Positions 1-7,984 of a stretch of 64,000 bases of DNA are shown here, piece by piece. The stretch's first letter is position 1, and each line of letters starts with the position of its first letter. A program made the translations under genes and the position numbers. The notes under the pieces were generated by a model, which saw only the letters and a program-made list of their open reading frames with translations, did no database searches and was not told where the DNA came from. This DNA comes from CAZKHG01 sp964552655 (lineage in GTDB: Bacteria; Bacteroidota; Bacteroidia; Bacteroidales; Tenuifilaceae), in assembly GCA_964552655.1 (NCBI GenBank), contig CAZKHG010000003.1, forward strand, positions 65,807 to 129,806, written 5' to 3'.

Positions 1-531
1 AATGATGTAAGATTCGGAAGATTTGGGGTCATACCCTTCATACTTCATTGAATAATCTTCCTCATATGAGATAACAGAATTCTCCCGTAGTGCAACACTC
101 AGGTTTTCTTCAGTTTTGTGCAGCCCCATTACATAGGTTTCAGTTCCAAATGGGTTTTTGCTAGGGTTGGCATTGCAATGGATAGAGATAAAAAGGTCCG
201 CTTTAGCCTCATTGGCTATCTGGCTCCTGACATCCAGGGGTATAAACCTATCATCTTTGCGGGTAAAAATTATTTCAACCTCAGGTAAATTAGTTTGTAT
301 CAATTTGCCTAATTTAAGAGCAATTGATAAGGCAATGTCCTTTTCCTTGGCATGTGTTCCAATTGTCCCGGGATCTTTTCCTCCATGGCCGGCATCAATT
401 ACCAGTTTCTTTAAAAGATCCTCATTCTTACTTTGACCAATGGCATAATTATTGAAAAAAGGGGTAATGAAAATCAAAATAAATATTAGCTTAAAGGATC
501 TTAAAAATATTTGAATTAAGGGGTATGCCAT
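1..531 (-). CDS. N-acetylmuramoyl-L-alanine amidase, 3' end beyond the window
   Basis: Zinc amidase of the Amidase_3 (AmiA/B/C) family, which cuts the bond between muramic acid and the stem peptide of peptidoglycan. The gene reads leftwards and only its first 177 codons are inside the window. A hydrophobic stretch at about residues 13-26 is a signal peptide or anchor. VIDAGHGGKDPG follows at 44-55; His49, Glu63 and His118 (in SIHCNA) are the three zinc ligands expected for the family. The ATG ending at 531 is the start just before the hydrophobic stretch. It is divergent from the LptD-like gene, 73 bp away, so the two envelope genes may share a control region. The family call is firm; the precise role in division or recycling cannot be read from a partial gene. 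Confidence 0.9.
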   Translation of the reverse strand, partial: MAYPLIQIFLRSFKLIFILIFITPFFNNYAIGQSKNEDLLKKLVIDAGHGGKDPGTIGTHAKEKDIALSIALKLGKLIQTNLPEVEIIFTRKDDRFIPLDVRSQIANEAKADLFISIHCNANPSKNPFGTETYVMGLHKTEENLSVALRENSVISYEEDYSMKYEGYDPKSSESYII

Positions 532-553
532 TTATTTGTTCCTTTTTTTTAGT

Positions 554-561
554 TAGTTTTG
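554..561 (+). promoter_or_regulatory. Possible -7 box for the lptD-ridA unit
   Basis: TAGTTTTG fits the Bacteroidota -7 consensus TAnnTTTG and would place transcription start near 568. A TTTG at 535-538 is only 15 bp upstream, shorter than the usual 19-20, so the promoter is weakly supported. Confidence 0.35.
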
Positions 562-604
562 GGCTCAAATTTTAAAAAATATCAACACAAAAATAGCACT
601 TAAA

Positions 605-3187
605 TTGTATTTAAAATTTTTGACCTTTTTTTTTATTCTGTTATCCTCATGGTTCAGTGTGGTTGCAAAACCTATACCATTTTCGAATACCATTGAAAGT
701 TCATTCCATCAACCCGATACGGTTAAGGCCACCGATTCTACTGCTAAGTCAAAAAATAAGCCCATTGAAGATCCCGTATTTAGCAATGCATCAGATTCAA
801 TAATTTACTCGCTTGATGGTAAAAAGGTTTTTCTATATGGGAACGCTACAGTTAACTATCAAAAGCTGGAGCTTAAAGCCCAGTACATTGAATTTGATAT
901 GGAAAAAAAGGAGGTTTTTGCAAAAGGGCTACCGGATAGTACAGGTAAAATTGTTGGGAAACCAGTTTTTAAAGAGGGTAGTCAGAAATTTGAGATGGAC
1001 GATATCTTTTACAATTTTGATACGAAAAGGGCAAAGATTACCGGTGTTATCACAGAAGAGTCGGGCGGTTATATGCATGGAAAGGTTACCAAAAAAATGG
1101 AGAATAATGTGGTAAATATTGCTGGCGGTAAATACACTACTTGTGATTTAGAACACCCTCATTTTTACATAGCTATATCTAAGGGGAAGGTTATCCCAAA
1201 TAACAAAATAATTTCTGGCCCGGCTTACCTGGTAATTCAGGATGTTCCATTACCTTTAGGAATTCCATTCGGATTTTTCCCAAATACCCGTAAAAGAGCT
1301 TCAGGTATTATAATCCCTGAGTATGGTGAAGAGAATGTCAGGGGGCTATATCTAAGAGGTGGGGGGTTCTACTTTGGATTGAGCGATTATATTGACCTTA
1401 AGGTTACAGGTGATATTTACTCAAAAGGCTCATGGGCATTGAAAACCGATAGCAGGTACCGGAAAAGGTATCGTTTCTCCGGTAGTCTTGGGGTTGATTT
1501 TTCTACTAATGTTATTAGTGATAAAGGGTTACCCGATTATGATAAAAACAGCTCATATAGTATCAGGTGGAATCACTCGCAGGATCCAAAAGCTCATCCC
1601 AACTCAACCTTTCAGGCAAATGTTAATTTTCAGTCAAGCAATTACAACAAATACAATGCAAGGAGTATTAATAACTATTTAACAAACACAATAACCTCAA
1701 GCATATCTTACTCACAAGTCTTTGTTGGGACTCCTTTTTCGTTAAGTACATCCCTAAACCATTCTATGAACACCTTCACCAAAAAGGTTGATATTGGTTT
1801 CCCGAGAGTGTCTTTCAATATGACAAGAATCTACCCCTTTAAGAGACGATCAGCAATAGGGGCACCAAAATGGTATGAAAAAATCGGATTTAGCTTATCG
1901 TCAAGTTTTGATAACAGGGTTTCGGTTCTTGAGGACAACCTCTTTAAACCATCCGTGATTGATAGCATGAAAAACGGGATGAAACATGATATTCCATTAT
2001 CAACATCTTTCAACATCCTGAAATACATAACAGTAAGCCCAAGTGTAAGTTACTCTGAGTATTGGTACATGAAGACCATCGAAAAATACTGGAATGCTGA
2101 CTCGTCAAGGGTTGAGACTGATACCATTCCAGGGTTTAAACGTGGGTGGCAATACAGCACAGGCGTTTCCATGAGCACTAAGCTTTACGGAATGTTTAAT
2201 TTTGGTAAAAATTCTGCAGTACAGGCCATTAGACATGTAATGACACCATCAGTTTCGCTAAACTACAGACCCGATTTTAGCGAGGAAGGATACGGGTTTT
2301 ATAAGACCGTACAAACTGATAAATTTGGGAAAACTGCCCGGTATTCTATTTTTGAACAGGGAATTTATGGTGGACCGGGTGGAGGTAAATCGGGAGTTGT
2401 CAGTTTTTCTCTTGGGAATAACCTTGAAATGAAGGTTCGATCGGCAAAAGATACAGTTACTAACTCTAAAAAGATAAAAGTGCTGGAAAACTTTGGCCTT
2501 TCATCCTCTTATAACCTTCTGGCAGATTCGTTGAATTGGTCTGATATTTCATTAAATGCAAGAACAAACCTGTTTGAAAAAATAAACGTCAGTTTTTCCA
2601 GTGCATACAGCTTATATGCCCTTAACGATAAAGGGAGAATTATTAAGGATTACTATTTCAGTCAAACCGGAAAGTTTGCCCGGTTTACGAGAGCCAGCGT
2701 AGGTGTTGATTTCTCCCTGAACAGCGCAAAAGAAAAAGATACTAAACAACCAATAAAACCTGGCGGAGATGATGCTCCGTTAGGCAATTATCCAACCGAT
2801 ACACAGTTTGGTGAGTCAATGGGAACCGATTATGCTAACCTTCAGTATATCGATTTCAATATTCCCTGGAATCTGCGGGTAAACTACTCCTATAGCTATT
2901 CAAAACCTGGTTACGTGAAATATATTTCGCAAACTTTGGGTTTCTCCGGTGATATAAACCTAACTCCCAAGTGGAAGATTGGTTTCTCCTCCGGTTATGA
3001 TTTTAAAAACAAAAAGTTGACAACAACCTCGGTCAATTTCTATAGGGATTTGCATTGCTGGGAGATGCGCTTGTCGGTTATCCCAATTGGTTTTAGGAAG
3101 AGCTACAGTTTCCAGATTAATATAAAATCCTCAATTTTACAGGATATCAAATGGACGAAACGCGATAGCTATTATGATAATTTATAA
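605..3187 (+). CDS. lptD: LPS-assembly protein LptD/OstA-like outer-membrane barrel
   Basis: Likely outer-membrane translocon that inserts lipopolysaccharide into the outer leaflet. The 860-residue length fits the Bacteroidota LptD family. There is a signal peptide at about 1-21, then an OstA/LptA-like beta-jellyroll with repeated strand motifs (about 60-190) and a conserved TTCDLEHPHFYI segment near 178-189. The remainder is a beta-barrel rich in alternating aromatic and polar strands. No ATG lies before the signal peptide; TTG at 605 is the best start, because the frame is closed at 554-556 and the next Met is far inside the jellyroll. The gene overlaps a short in-frame extension of ridA, so the two are probably co-transcribed. 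The family is recognised from sequence pattern; partner LptE is not visible here. Confidence 0.85.
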   Translation: MYLKFLTFFFILLSSWFSVVAKPIPFSNTIESSFHQPDTVKATDSTAKSKNKPIEDPVFSNASDSIIYSLDGKKVFLYGNATVNYQKLELKAQYIEFDMEKKEVFAKGLPDSTGKIVGKPVFKEGSQKFEMDDIFYNFDTKRAKITGVITEESGGYMHGKVTKKMENNVVNIAGGKYTTCDLEHPHFYIAISKGKVIPNNKIISGPAYLVIQDVPLPLGIPFGFFPNTRKRASGIIIPEYGEENVRGLYLRGGGFYFGLSDYIDLKVTGDIYSKGSWALKTDSRYRKRYRFSGSLGVDFSTNVISDKGLPDYDKNSSYSIRWNHSQDPKAHPNSTFQANVNFQSSNYNKYNARSINNYLTNTITSSISYSQVFVGTPFSLSTSLNHSMNTFTKKVDIGFPRVSFNMTRIYPFKRRSAIGAPKWYEKIGFSLSSSFDNRVSVLEDNLFKPSVIDSMKNGMKHDIPLSTSFNILKYITVSPSVSYSEYWYMKTIEKYWNADSSRVETDTIPGFKRGWQYSTGVSMSTKLYGMFNFGKNSAVQAIRHVMTPSVSLNYRPDFSEEGYGFYKTVQTDKFGKTARYSIFEQGIYGGPGGGKSGVVSFSLGNNLEMKVRSAKDTVTNSKKIKVLENFGLSSSYNLLADSLNWSDISLNARTNLFEKINVSFSSAYSLYALNDKGRIIKDYYFSQTGKFARFTRASVGVDFSLNSAKEKDTKQPIKPGGDDAPLGNYPTDTQFGESMGTDYANLQYIDFNIPWNLRVNYSYSYSKPGYVKYISQTLGFSGDINLTPKWKIGFSSGYDFKNKKLTTTSVNFYRDLHCWEMRLSVIPIGFRKSYSFQINIKSSILQDIKWTKRDSYYDNL

Positions 3188-3209
3188 AAATATCAAAACC
3201 CCAATCATC

Positions 3210-3590
3210 ATGAAAAAAATTATTAGTACAGAAAAAGCACCCAAAGCAGTTGGGCCATATAGCCAGGCAGTGGAAGCCAATGGCCTCGTATTTATTTCAG
3301 GACAAATACCGATAGATCCTGCAACTGGTAAGATAGTTGATGGTGGAATTAAGGAACAGACTGAGCAGGTATTGAAGAATATCGGTGCAATACTCTCTGC
3401 CGCAGGACTATCGTACAATGATGTTGTAAAAGTTACCTGTTTATTGAACGATATGGATAATTTCTCAGCTATGAATGAAGTGTATTCAAGGTATTTTTCT
3501 CATGATATGCCCGCCAGGGCTGCATACGGTGTGGTTAAATTACCCCTTGGTTCCATGATTGAGATTGAAACTATCGCAGTAAGGCAATAA
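3210..3590 (+). CDS. ridA: RidA family enamine/imine deaminase
   Basis: Small cytosolic Rid/YjgF/UK114 protein that hydrolyses reactive enamine and imine intermediates released by PLP enzymes. The 126 residues match the family. Family motifs visible are KAVGPYSQAV near the start, VFISGQIPIDP, and the PARAAYGVVKLP segment, which carries the conserved Arg that binds the substrate carboxylate. The frame extends upstream to 3174, but that would overlap the lptD stop; the ATG at 3210 gives the normal MKKIISTEKAPKA start. It is 22 bp behind lptD and ends at a strong bidirectional terminator, so it is the last gene of that unit. The biochemical class is confident; the in vivo substrate is not determined by sequence. 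Confidence 0.93.
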   Translation: MKKIISTEKAPKAVGPYSQAVEANGLVFISGQIPIDPATGKIVDGGIKEQTEQVLKNIGAILSAAGLSYNDVVKVTCLLNDMDNFSAMNEVYSRYFSHDMPARAAYGVVKLPLGSMIEIETIAVRQ

Positions 3591-3591
3591 C

Positions 3592-3625
3592 AAAAAACCC
3601 CGGAAAAAAATTACCGGGGTTTTTT
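3592..3625. terminator. Bidirectional terminator between ridA and rplI
   Basis: Perfect 12-bp inverted repeat, AAAAAACCCCGG at 3592-3603 and CCGGGGTTTTTT at 3614-3625, with a 10-nt loop. The A-run and T-run on the two sides let it end both the rightward ridA transcript and the leftward ribosomal-protein transcript. Confidence 0.9.
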
Positions 3626-3642
3626 GGAAGTTGAAATTATAA

Positions 3643-4089
3643 CTATTCAGCAATCACTTCGAAGTCAATTTTAACCTTAACTTCTTTGTGTAGCTTAATA
3701 TCAGCGGAGTAGTTGCCTACCTCTTTGATTTGCTCATCCTGAATGCTGATAACCTTACGGTCAATATCAAACCCTTTTGCTGCAAGGGCTTCAGCAATCT
3801 GAATTGTATTTACAGAACCAAAAATCTTACCGGTTGAGCTGGTTTTTGCTCCAATGGTGAGTTTTACCCCTTCAAGTTTTTTAGCAATAACTTCGGCATC
3901 AGCCTTAATTTTTGCCTCTTTGTGAGCCCTTTGTTTAATGTTTTCTGCCAGCACTTTTTTGGCAGAAGCACTCGCGGTAATTGCTAAGCCGTTTGGAATA
4001 AGGTAGTTGCGGGCATAACCATTTTTAACCTTAACAATTTCGTCTTTGCTGCCAAGGTTAGCTACGTCTTGTTTTAGAATGATTTCCAT
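3643..4089 (-). CDS. rplI: 50S ribosomal protein bL9
   Basis: Large-subunit protein at the base of the L1 stalk. The 148 residues match the family. The N-terminal domain begins MEIILKQDVANLGSKDEIV and carries the NGYARNYLIPNGLA signature at about 23-36. It is followed by the long connecting helix (about 40-78) and the C-terminal rRNA-binding domain. It is the last gene of the rpsF-rpsR-rplI operon, 19 bp after rpsR, and is followed by the terminator at 3592-3625. A perfect AGGAGG lies eight bases before its ATG, which is unusual for Bacteroidota, where most genes lack such sites. Confidence 0.98.
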   Translation of the reverse strand: MEIILKQDVANLGSKDEIVKVKNGYARNYLIPNGLAITASASAKKVLAENIKQRAHKEAKIKADAEVIAKKLEGVKLTIGAKTSSTGKIFGSVNTIQIAEALAAKGFDIDRKVISIQDEQIKEVGNYSADIKLHKEVKVKIDFEVIAE

Positions 4090-4097
4090 ATCAAATT

Positions 4098-4103
4098 CCT
4101 CCT
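4098..4103 (-). promoter_or_regulatory. Perfect Shine-Dalgarno site of rplI
   Basis: On the minus strand this reads AGGAGG, followed by 8 nt and the rplI ATG. It stands out because neighbouring genes have no such site and Bacteroidota ribosomes generally hide their anti-Shine-Dalgarno. Confidence 0.8.
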
Positions 4104-4108
4104 TTAAA

Positions 4109-4378
4109 TTATTTCAATAAATCGGTAACAAATGGCAGTAAAGCAAGGTGACGAGCCCTTTTAACAGCAGTTGCCACTTTACGTTGATACTTCAACGAAG
4201 TTCCGGTTAATCGGCGGGGAAGAATTTTACCTTGTTCATTCAGGAATTTTTTCAAGAACTCGGGATCTTTGTAATCAATGTACTTGATCTTGTTCTTTTT
4301 AAAACGGCAGTACTTTTTCTTTTTAATCTCAACCGTTGGTGGGGTTAAGTATCTTATTTCTGATTGATTCTGACTCAT
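4109..4378 (-). CDS. rpsR: 30S ribosomal protein bS18
   Basis: Small-subunit platform protein that pairs with bS6. At 89 residues it is a little longer than the E. coli protein owing to an N-terminal extension (MSQNQSEIRYLTPPTVEIK). The core contains KYCRFKKNKIKYIDYKDPEFLKKF, read in two parts at about 22-45, and the rRNA-binding segment LTGTSLKYQRKVATAVKRAR near 57-76. It lies 3 bp downstream of rpsF in the usual bS6-bS18-bL9 order. AGGAGG precedes it and lies inside the last codons of rpsF. In Bacteroidota, bS18 is one of the proteins reported to line the pocket that sequesters the 16S 3' tail, so this site may allow feedback on its own synthesis. Confidence 0.98.
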   Translation of the reverse strand: MSQNQSEIRYLTPPTVEIKKKKYCRFKKNKIKYIDYKDPEFLKKFLNEQGKILPRRLTGTSLKYQRKVATAVKRARHLALLPFVTDLLK

Positions 4379-4381
4379 CGT

Positions 4382-4735
4382 TTAGCCCTCCTGTACTTTA
4401 GATTCAACTTTTGCGCTACGCTTCTTAATGGCATACTCGAGTGCATATTTTTCGAGTTTTACGGTTAAAAACCTGATAATGCGCTCATCGCGACGATACT
4501 GGGTTTCTAACTTATCAATCAGGTTGCCATCGGCTTTAAACTCTGTTAAGTAGTAAAAGCCGGTGGTTTTCTTTTGGATGGGGTAGGCCAGTTTTCTTAA
4601 TCCCCAGTTTTCCTCGTGTACTATCTCACCGCCATTCTCGGTGATTACACTCTTAAATTTCTGAACCGCTTCCTTCATCTGGGCCTCAGACAAAACGGGA
4701 GTTGCAATGAAAACGGTTTCGTAATGGTTTAACAT
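4382..4735 (-). CDS. rpsF: 30S ribosomal protein bS6
   Basis: Small-subunit platform protein. The 117 residues include the ferredoxin-like core beginning MLNHYETVFIATPVLSEAQ, the conserved WGLRKLAYPIQKKTTGFYYL segment at about 64-83, and a basic C-terminal tail (KKRSAKVESKVQEG) that is longer than the minimal fold. It heads the operon with rpsR 3 bp downstream. Its own start has no Shine-Dalgarno, unlike the next two genes. A near-consensus promoter lies 35-65 bp upstream (4770-4800). Confidence 0.98.
   Translation of the reverse strand: MLNHYETVFIATPVLSEAQMKEAVQKFKSVITENGGEIVHEENWGLRKLAYPIQKKTTGFYYLTEFKADGNLIDKLETQYRRDERIIRFLTVKLEKYALEYAIKKRSAKVESKVQEG
4387..4392 (-). promoter_or_regulatory. 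Perfect Shine-Dalgarno site of rpsR inside rpsF
   Basis: Reads AGGAGG on the minus strand, within the final codons of rpsF, 8 nt before the rpsR ATG. It is a strong site in a lineage that mostly does without them. Confidence 0.8.
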
Positions 4736-4769
4736 AATTTGATTTATTTAGTTTATTAATATGAGCCCG

Positions 4770-4800
4770 CAAAAGTAGATATTTTTAATAATATTGCAAA
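4770..4800 (-). promoter_or_regulatory. Promoter of the rpsF-rpsR-rplI operon
   Basis: On the minus strand, TTTG (4797-4800), 19 bp, then TACTTTTG (4770-4777): an exact match to the Bacteroidota -33/-7 consensus TTTG-N19-TAnnTTTG. The start site would be near 4763, leaving a leader of about 28 nt before rpsF. Confidence 0.8.
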
Positions 4801-4832
4801 GAATTATACATGAGATATTATAATTGCTTGCC

Positions 4833-5063
4833 ATGTCAACCATATCAAAGTATATATGTGAATGTAAGGGTGTTGGAAAATTCGAAATTGTAAAATCGGT
4901 CAGGAATCTTAATGCTTGCACTTTTGTTGACGTTCAGAACCTAACAAAAGCTGCCACAGGATGTGGCAGATGTAAACCAATGGTAGATAAGATTATTAAA
5001 GAGGAACTATCCAAAAAAAATATAAGGGAGCAACAGCTCAGGATTAATTTTCAGGGTTGTTAA
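4833..5063 (+). CDS. BFD-like [2Fe-2S]-binding protein
   Basis: Small protein of 76 residues with the bacterioferritin-associated-ferredoxin (Fer2_BFD) cysteine pattern: CEC near residue 9-11 and GCGRC near 43-47, spaced as in the helix-turn-helix 2Fe-2S fold. Such domains pass electrons or deliver iron-sulfur clusters, either alone or fused to NirB, NasA or NifU-type proteins. ATG at 4833 is preferred over TTG at 4824 because it starts just before the conserved ISKYICEC segment. It stands alone, divergent from rpsF and convergent with the next gene, sharing the four bases TTAA at the two stop codons. No ferritin gene is next to it, so its partner is unknown. Confidence 0.75.
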   Translation: MSTISKYICECKGVGKFEIVKSVRNLNACTFVDVQNLTKAATGCGRCKPMVDKIIKEELSKKNIREQQLRINFQGC

Positions 5064-5935
5064 CCTTGAAAACTCTGAATCATGGTAAGAATTTGTTTTA
5101 AATCGGAGACCTTTTCGGTATTACCCATTTTTTCATAAGAAAAGATCAAGCTAAACACCAGCTGGGCAATAGTGGTAGCGTTGGAACATGGTAGAAAATA
5201 TTCATCTTTCAGCTCCAACTGTTGTTGTTTAAGGAATTGTTCAATCTCTTTGTGACCCAGTACCGATCCCCGGTTAAAAGGGTTGATATAGAAAAGAATG
5301 CTATTTTTATAATCATTCGGTTCAGATGGTTTAAATCTATCCCGGTATGCAAGAATAAAGTTTTTTGGAAGGTTAACTGTGTAAATTGGCAACCCGAGCT
5401 TTTGGGCAACTACTGAGTAAATAATTGCAAGTGAAACAGGACCACCCTTTTTTGTTGTAATAACCTGATTTATGTAATGATTTTGGGGTGAGAAAAAATT
5501 GGTAGTGTTGCTAATAAACCCATGAACATCGTATATTATATGGTTCAATATTTTTACCTTTTCTAATGCTGTTAAGTTTTTATTGAGCTCCAGCCATACA
5601 TCTTTTCTTATTTTCTCAATATTCCGTTCTATTTCATTGTAATGGATCTCCGGGAATTGGTATAGTGCAATATAAAATGCACCTTCCAGGAGATTTTGAG
5701 TCCCGCTATTGAGCCATTGCGAAATATTTTTTAGAGTATAATTTAGCTGTATGGTATGGATTAAATTCTCAATGCGGGTTTGTACAAGGTTATTTCCAGA
5801 GGTTTCCCAGTTTTTTTCCAGAAAAGGGATAACTGAAATTCCACCATTTACTATTTTTTCTGATATTGAGGAATACACCTCTTTATCAGGATCATCTAAC
5901 AGGGCAATCAGCGCATTTAATTCTTTCTCTTCCAT
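5060..5935 (-). CDS. SirB1-type transglutaminase-like protein (Transglut_core2)
   Basis: Cytosolic 291-residue protein. An N-terminal helical, HEAT-like region (about 1-95) precedes a Transglut_core2 segment with KKGGPVSLAIIYSVVAQKLG near 158-177 and LPKNFILAYRDRF near 184-196, a pattern typical of the SirB1/COG2912 family. The catalytic Cys of true transglutaminases is not seen at the expected place (SLAIIY), as in most of this family, so enzyme activity is doubtful. It is in tandem with the nucleoside phosphorylase upstream (12 bp between them). The function of the family is not established. Confidence 0.75.
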   Translation of the reverse strand: MEEKELNALIALLDDPDKEVYSSISEKIVNGGISVIPFLEKNWETSGNNLVQTRIENLIHTIQLNYTLKNISQWLNSGTQNLLEGAFYIALYQFPEIHYNEIERNIEKIRKDVWLELNKNLTALEKVKILNHIIYDVHGFISNTTNFFSPQNHYINQVITTKKGGPVSLAIIYSVVAQKLGLPIYTVNLPKNFILAYRDRFKPSEPNDYKNSILFYINPFNRGSVLGHKEIEQFLKQQQLELKDEYFLPCSNATTIAQLVFSLIFSYEKMGNTEKVSDLKQILTMIQSFQG

Positions 5936-5947
5936 TGATAAGGGCTA

Positions 5948-6820
5948 TCATTGGGTTAATTTTTCCAGAGTATTCTCAATGAGTTTTTTAATGCCAGGTG
6001 AATAGTCCTTTGTTGCATCTTTAAGAATTCTATTTGCAATTATAACACAGATTGTAACAGATGAATGCCCCATCAATCGCGAAAGTCCATTAATCGCTGA
6101 ACTTTCCATTTCGAAATTGGTAATTTTATAACCCTTATACCTGAACGATTCGATTTTATTATTTAGTTCTGCATCCATTAGTGGCAGCCGAAGAACTCTG
6201 CCTTGTGGTCCATAAAATCCCGGGGCTGAGATAGTAACACCTTTAATTATAAACTCTGTAAATAAATTGATAAGGGACTCTGATGATCTTGTAAAGTAGG
6301 GTTTTGCAAACAGTGGGTTCCATCCGGTGTGTTTCAGAAAAGCCTGCTCCATTTCCAGGTCGCAAATTTCATTGCGATTTGCATAGAAATTCAGAAGCCC
6401 ATCAAACCCAATGCTAATTTCAGTTAACAGAAAACTCCCGACGGGAATATCGGGTTGCATTGCCCCAGATGTACCCAACCTGACCAGGTTTAATTTTTTA
6501 AAATTGTCTTTGACGGTTCTCTTTTTTAAATCAATATTTGCCAAAGCATCGAGCTCATTAACAACTATGTCAATATTATCAGTTCCAATGCCTGTGGATA
6601 TTACCGAAACCCGTTTCCCATTGAAAAGGCCGGTCGCGGTTTTAAATTCACGGTTAGATACAGTAAATTCAATCTTTGAAAAGAAAGAAGATACAGTATC
6701 AACTCTGCCAGGGTCGCCAACAAGAATAATATCCTCGGCAATCTGATCGGGATGCAAATGGAGGTGAAAAATGCTCCCATTGGAGTTGATAATTAATTCT
6801 GATGATTCAATAATGCGCAT
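5948..6820 (-). CDS. Nucleoside phosphorylase (uridine phosphorylase-like)
   Basis: PNP_UDP_1 family enzyme that splits a nucleoside with phosphate into free base and ribose 1-phosphate, in nucleoside salvage. The 290 residues show the phosphate-binding VGDPGRVDTVSSFF near 34-47, STGIGTDNIDIVVNEL near 76-91, the LVRLGTSGAMQPDIPVGSF strand-loop near 112-130, and ITNFEMESSAING near 233-245, where Glu-Met-Glu contacts ribose. The arrangement resembles uridine phosphorylases more than trimeric purine enzymes, but base specificity is not safely read from sequence. It precedes the SirB1-type gene on the same strand. Confidence 0.85.
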   Translation of the reverse strand: MRIIESSELIINSNGSIFHLHLHPDQIAEDIILVGDPGRVDTVSSFFSKIEFTVSNREFKTATGLFNGKRVSVISTGIGTDNIDIVVNELDALANIDLKKRTVKDNFKKLNLVRLGTSGAMQPDIPVGSFLLTEISIGFDGLLNFYANRNEICDLEMEQAFLKHTGWNPLFAKPYFTRSSESLINLFTEFIIKGVTISAPGFYGPQGRVLRLPLMDAELNNKIESFRYKGYKITNFEMESSAINGLSRLMGHSSVTICVIIANRILKDATKDYSPGIKKLIENTLEKLTQ

Positions 6821-6970
6821 AACATACCCATTAAAATTAGTTAGCTAAGGTAGAAAAATCAATTAAAAATGTTTATATCATATCGATCATTCTTGTGGTT
6901 TTGCAAGTTTTAACTTTATTCTGATTCCATTTCAGCAATAAAGAACTAATTTTGCCAAAAAAATAGTGAA

Positions 6971-7435
6971 ATGATTCAAAGAATTCAATCCATTTACCTT
7001 TTAATTGCTGCTTTCATAATTATTTTAGCGTACTTTTTACCATTTGCCACCTTTAATGCTGATGCAGATTTACCTCAGTATATTTTAAGGGTTAAAGGGT
7101 TTATACAAGCGGGGGAGGAATCGAAAATTATGTTTCGGGTTTGGCCTGTTGCAATTTTACTGACAATTTCAGTGTTATTATCTCTTGTTACCATTTTTTT
7201 ATATAAGAAAAGGCTATTACAGATTAGGTTGAGTATAGCTAATATCATTTTTTTATTGGGATCATTTGGATTAGCACTTTTCTATATAAATGATGTTAAA
7301 AAAATGTTGAAAATTGAACCTCATTACGATTTCTCACTAATCTTACCAATAATCGCTATTATTCTGCTATACCTTGCAATAAGAGGGATCGCAAAAGATG
7401 AAAAATTAGTTCGGTCGTTGGATCGGTTAAGGTAG
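6971..7435 (+). CDS. DUF4293 family membrane protein
   Basis: Inner-membrane protein of 154 residues with four hydrophobic segments (about 7-26, 55-75, 88-106 and 122-140). It begins MIQRIQSIYLLIAAF, the hallmark of DUF4293, a family I know only from Bacteroidota. No catalytic motif is visible and the function is unknown. TAATTTTG at 6947-6954 could be its -7 promoter box, but no clear -33 box accompanies it. It is the last gene before the assembly gap. Confidence 0.85.
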   Translation: MIQRIQSIYLLIAAFIIILAYFLPFATFNADADLPQYILRVKGFIQAGEESKIMFRVWPVAILLTISVLLSLVTIFLYKKRLLQIRLSIANIIFLLGSFGLALFYINDVKKMLKIEPHYDFSLILPIIAIILLYLAIRGIAKDEKLVRSLDRLR

Positions 7436-7446
7436 TTTACCTGTAA

Positions 7447-7546
7447 NNNNNNNNNNNNNNNNNNNNNNNNNNNNNNNNNNNNNNNNNNNNNNNNNNNNNN
7501 NNNNNNNNNNNNNNNNNNNNNNNNNNNNNNNNNNNNNNNNNNNNNN
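7447..7546. other. Assembly gap of 100 N
   Basis: Exactly one hundred unknown bases, the conventional placeholder for a scaffold join of unknown length. It removes the 5' end of the flavoprotein gene to its right, so linkage across it is scaffold-based only. Confidence 0.99.
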
Positions 7547-7984
7547 ATTAAAAAATGCCGTGGATGTTTTGGGTGCTGGGTACTAACACCGGGTGAGTGT
7601 GTGGTGAAAGATGATTCTCAGGCAATATGCAGGTTGTTTATCAATTCTGACCTGGTAATTTTTCTTACGCCAGTAGTTTATGGCGGGTATTCCAGCGTTT
7701 TAAAAAAGATGATTGATAAGATAATCCCCTTGATCTCCCCGTTTTTTAACCAGTATTCCGGCGAAACGCACCATTACCCCCGTTACAAAAAATATCCAAA
7801 GTTACTTGGTATAGGAATTCAAAATTACCCTGATCAAGAGGAAGAAAAATGTTTCAAAAATATCATTTATAGAAACTCCCTTAATTTTCATAGCCCACAT
7901 GCTGATTCAACGGTAATTTCAATTAAAGAAGATGAATTATCCTTTAAAGGGGAAGTTCTTAACCTTATTAATAAAAGTTTATGA
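7547..7984 (+). CDS. Flavodoxin-fold NAD(P)H:FMN reductase, 5' end lost in gap
   Basis: C-terminal part of a flavodoxin-like oxidoreductase (NADPH-dependent FMN reductase family). The open frame runs straight out of the gap; the first visible residues include CRGCFGCW and PGECVVKDD, the cysteine-rich loop and acid pair seen in iron-sulfur-flavoprotein-like reductases of anaerobes. VIFLTPVVYGGYSSVLKK, the next flavin-binding strand and loop, follows. Treating 7601 (GTG) as a start would drop the cysteine motif, so the gene is truncated by the gap, not short. It overlaps the next flavoprotein by 4 bp (ATGA), indicating translational coupling of two related reductases. Confidence 0.8.
   Translation: MKKCRGCFGCWVLTPGECVVKDDSQAICRLFINSDLVIFLTPVVYGGYSSVLKKMIDKIIPLISPFFNQYSGETHHYPRYKKYPKLLGIGIQNYPDQEEEKCFKNIIYRNSLNFHSPHADSTVISIKEDELSFKGEVLNLINKSL

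Noticed and set aside
158..436. Open frame on the plus strand at the left edge
   Set aside because: The minus strand encodes the amidase with intact zinc-ligand motifs over the same bases.
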